Origin: Brachynemurus nebulosus
Taxonomy: Eukaryota > Arthropoda > Insecta > Neuroptera > Myrmeleontidae
Reading direction: 5' to 3'
NCBI GenBank assembly: GCA_035578155.1
Contig: JAPWDM010000009.1
Coordinates: forward strand, 558,001-622,000
Length of the DNA stretch: 64,000 nt
Part shown: positions 61,002 through 64,000 of the stretch, in pieces
How the letters are laid out: every line of letters begins with the position of its first letter
Position numbering within the stretch: the stretch's first letter is position 1
The notes under the pieces: generated by a model
Told to the model about the DNA's origin: nothing
The model's input: the letters and a program-made list of their open reading frames with translations, nothing else
Databases searched by the model: none
Position numbers and translations under genes: made by a program

Positions 61002-61822
61002 TATATGAAATCCTAAAAAGTGATGAATTTTGAGAATGGGATGTAAGATGGAGATAAATATTATTAGCGCAAGTACCTACGGCAACCTGGACTCGACGGA
61101 TTTTTTTTAACTGGATTGCATGAATTTCTGTTAGAAGTGGTAGTACCTACACTTTTTATTTGAATTTGGACTCTTAACGACTTAACGGTGATGGAGTTTC
61201 ATTGCTTCGTACCGTTCACACTGTTACAATCGTTGGATTCTTAGGACATGACTTTCTAAATCTAAAAATTTTTAATGGCTTCGACAAATATATTTTTGAT
61301 TTGCATTTACATAAGGTGTTTCAAAGAAATCTGCAGCATTTCAAGAGCACAAAACAAAGAATTCAAAAATAAAGAATGATTTTTTTTTTTAAATTGTTAA
61401 CCATTCCTGATAATACATCGCTTGTCACAGAGAACAATCAATTTCACAATAAACACTCGGTATATCGACATTCAATTGTCAAGGGAATAATTTTTCTGAA
61501 CGTTATTCATTTCTAACGATTTGTTCCTTTTTTTTGGGGGGGGGTGCGTATTTGGAAAACAGTTTATATTTTCAGTAGATCAATCACGATTTTACAACAA
61601 GCTCGACAAGACTGTAAAGACTAAGTCCCTATATCTATCTATAACTATATGACATTTATTAGATTATCCAACACATCAACTCCTGTCTGTAGGTACTGGT
61701 TGTAGCTACACTTGTATAGCAATGTATTCCCTTACTATGGTTGCCTACTATTTCCTTCACACCGGATCGTTTAATCGACAGCGAAGCTGAAGTGTTTTTG
61801 TTAACACTTGCTACGAACGCTA
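61002..61822. other. Unannotated DNA
   Basis: A G-run at about 61534-61545. Nothing recognised. Confidence 0.5.
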
Positions 61823-62256
61823 CACGATGCTACGAACACCTTCCAACATTGAACGTTCGATGGTTCATCGCATCGTGTGGCCGTTGTTCGAACCTACGAG
61901 TGTCCAAGGTCGAGCGTCAAACATTCGCATTTGGCCATGTCCCGCTCGATGTCGGTATTCTTGCACCGAGTCAAAGGGATGCTTCGAACGTTTGAAGGTC
62001 AATGTTGGTTGCGTTGGTTGATTCGACTCAGCAGCTGCACGACTCGTTCATGTGAAGAGAGACAACATCAGTGTATAACATTAGAGATAACATCAGACAG
62101 ATAACAGCCTCGTCCACTGAGTACCAACACATCATCATTCGTATTGGATCAAACATTCGATTCACCGTGTAGCAGATACATTCGTCGCACCAACTATCGA
62201 ACTTAATTGCCTCAAACGTTCGATCGAACGTTGGAAGAAACGTTCGTAGCATCGTG
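61823..62256. mobile_element. CpG-rich inverted-repeat element
   Basis: CACGATGCTACGAAC at the left and its complement at the right are flanked by TA (61821-61822 and 62257-62258). Both arms then carry CTTCCAAC and GAACGTTCGAT-type motifs. CG dinucleotides and GAACGTTCG palindromes are frequent, unlike the surroundings. Overlapping frames of 62-84 codons in three registers have no domain and are not called as genes. Confidence 0.7.
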
Positions 62257-62290
62257 TAGAACCCGCTTTAGTTGACAGTTCTTCGAGTTA

Positions 62291-62969
62291 AATTGCTTTT
62301 AGGTAAAAAAAATTGGGTTGTACAAAAACACAAATTTATTCAGAAAAAATATAAAACTCAAGTGTGATACGGTAAGACGAATAAAATAAATTGGTATAAT
62401 TTATAGATATTAATTATTTAATATATTGTTACCATGGTTCTGAAATCAGTTAAATTTACCAATACGAATTTTTGTTTCGTTTTTATTGTGTTTACTTACA
62501 GTGAAATGACCAATGAAATACCATTTTTTCGCTGTAAAAATCTGCCCCAAGCCCTAAGCGTATGTGTAAAAAATTGTGGATAGCAGTGTGCCTGAGTGTG
62601 CTTGATACCGGTTAAGGCATTTAGTTAGTCGATGTCCGTCACCGAATACACAACGCATTGTAATGTATTGTTAGACCATTGTTAGCTTGGACTCCACCTT
62701 GCTCTGTCCGATAATACGTGTTTTGTAATTGTGTGTGTGACAACTGACACAGTTGCAAATATCAAACCAACACCACTATAAACAGTGTATACCTACACAA
62801 CATAGTGGTGGGAACCGGAGGGGATTTTTTGTCTACACTGGTATCACTAGTGCAGAGATAGCAACTTGGCTTCTGATTATTCTGTGATCTGCCCTAACTT
62901 TTTTTCCATGGTAAAAGTGAAAAAACTACAATATTCTTATGGGACTTGATACACATGAGCTAAATTGTC
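62291..62969. repeat. Dispersed repeat, interrupted copy
   Basis: Matches 6811-7152 on both sides of a 339-bp insert (62548-62886) plus one 8-bp target duplication. Confidence 0.8.
62548..62886. mobile_element. 339-bp insert with exact 8-bp duplication
   Basis: ATCTGCCC flanks it on both sides (62540-62547 and 62887-62894). The uninterrupted repeat at 6811-7152 shows the empty site. It begins CAAGCCCTAAGCG and ends TTATTCTGTG. The CA...TG tips and 8-bp duplication suggest a hAT or P-type element, but the inverted tips are very short. Non-coding. Confidence 0.75.
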
Positions 62970-62973
62970 ATTT

Positions 62974-63004
<31 letters not shown>

Positions 63005-63687
63005 TTTTGTTTCTAAGATGGGTATCGTGTAAAATGATATTGAATTACAAAATTTTTTTCTTTTTTTCTTTTAAAATATCAAATTTTAAATTCTATTATT
63101 ATCGAAAGAAATTTTTTTAGAAATTTGTTTTTGTGTTATGTATGCTCAATAGTTAACTTTACAATATGTCTCAGTCTATGTATTTCATTCTAGTCACGCA
63201 TTTATATTGAAATATTTGGTTTCACGTTTAGGAGACGTATTAGTGACGTTACACCATAATGGAATTTTGTAACTTTGATGTTTGAATTTTTTTTTTCGAA
63301 TTATGAATAAGTATTAAATTTCCTTTTTTTATATTATTAATATTTAATATCAAATTGTACCGATAATATATTCTTGGATCGTTCTATAAAAATTTGTAAA
63401 TAATAAAGTGTGTATATAAATCAGATATTATCTTATGATTTACTATATAGGAAAAATTTTGTAAAGAAAGATGTGACCGGCATAATCGGATTATTCATCA
63501 CTTACTTGCGACTATCTATATAACAATATGATTGTACACCAAATAATATATTTGTCTCACTTTCATATTTTGTACAGACGAAGTTGGAACTAATAATACT
63601 AAACCTAATACCAAACCATAGTTTGCGATGGAATTCAAAGAAATGAATATTTTAAATTAAGAATGGTTAACTCTTCTCTCTGTACTA
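62970..63687. other. (TTTA)n tract and unannotated AT-rich DNA
   Basis: A (TTTA)n tetranucleotide repeat spans about 62975-63009. Nothing else recognised. Confidence 0.55.
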
Positions 63688-64000
63688 GGGTAAGTGCGGG
63701 AGAGATGCCGCAATAGCCATAGTTCGTCCGTTGATTGATAGATAGCGCTGTTAATGGATTATATGTTTAAAATAAGTTACTAATTTAAGCTGTATATGGC
63801 AACATTTATGATTAGTCCATCTGTTTAGTAATTATCCAACTTTTTATTATTGAAAAGTAAGTTTTTTAATATAATATTTTATCAAGCATTTAATTCATTA
63901 GAATTTAAGAATGTATATTTCATTGTTTTAATGAAAATGAATTTTGTTATTAATTTAGGTATATTTTAGAAGTACTGTATAAAATTTTAGGTTGGAATTC
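63688..64000 (+). mobile_element. G-tipped transposon, GGGTAAGTGCGGGAGAGATG family, copy 2 (runs off window)
   Basis: Begins after TA (63686-63687) and matches 60100 onward, including GATAGATAGCGCT, ATTAATGGATTATATG-type sequence and AGAATTTAAGAATGTATATT. It keeps about 80 bp (near 63800-63895) that copy 1 lacks, where copy 1 has ATGGTATC repeats instead. The right end lies beyond 64000. Confidence 0.88.

Noticed and set aside
61741..62252. Several overlapping 62-84 codon frames in a GC-richer region
   Set aside because: Three registers and both strands are open at once, inside an inverted-repeat element. Openness comes from composition, not coding.

Overview
This window looks like eukaryotic, non-genic DNA from an arthropod, most likely an insect and tentatively a hemipteran. 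The reasons are strong AT richness with many poly-A/T runs, long (TA)n microsatellites, very dense short inverted-repeat transposons, remnants of animal-type transposases (mariner, PIF/Harbinger, PHD-tailed pogo-like, THAP), and dispersed repeats of a kind familiar from insect genomes (for example one opening with CTAGCTGTACCCGCG). The species assignment is inference. I find no intact protein-coding gene, tRNA, rRNA or CRISPR array. Every open frame I could interpret is a decayed transposase piece, a decayed member of a multi-copy gene family, or a chance frame through a repeat.

Layout. 0-10 kb: a pogo-like giant palindrome with a smaller MITE near its apex, a PIF/Harbinger-like MITE, and one copy of the CTAGCTGTACCC repeat. 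10-20 kb: a gene-family pseudogene (minus strand) split by two inverted-repeat elements, one of which holds a third (hAT-like) element, followed by several transposons with G-rich tips and TA target sites. 20-32 kb: a THAP-type first exon with its upstream sequence present as two inverted copies 5 kb apart, a repeat family that carries an internal (TA)n tract, a second copy of the young 216-bp MITE, and another G-tipped transposon. 32-39 kb: a tandem repeat array broken by a three-level nest of transposons (innermost a 542-bp mariner deletion derivative), then three TTAA-flanked elements joined head to tail by single shared TTAAs. 39-50 kb: hairpins, a 1.1-kb array of 31-bp minisatellite units with a 227-bp higher-order period, and a GC-rich patch. 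50-64 kb: a THAP exon whose expected start codon reads ATA, a hAT-in-hAT nest, a second copy of the long TTAA element, a pre-miRNA-sized hairpin, a CpG-rich inverted-repeat element, a repeat copy carrying an insert with an exact 8-bp target duplication, and two copies of the GGGTAAGTGCGGG transposon, the last running off the window.

The elements do not form a pathway. What ties them together is insertion history: many boundaries can be fixed to the base because target duplications survive (TA, TAA, TTAA, 8 bp) or because an uninterrupted copy of the host repeat exists elsewhere in the window. I see no convincing new functional system. The best leads are the in-frame split gene-family member, the microsatellite-carrying repeat family, the TTAA element train, the THAP exon duplications and the hairpin at 58.6 kb.
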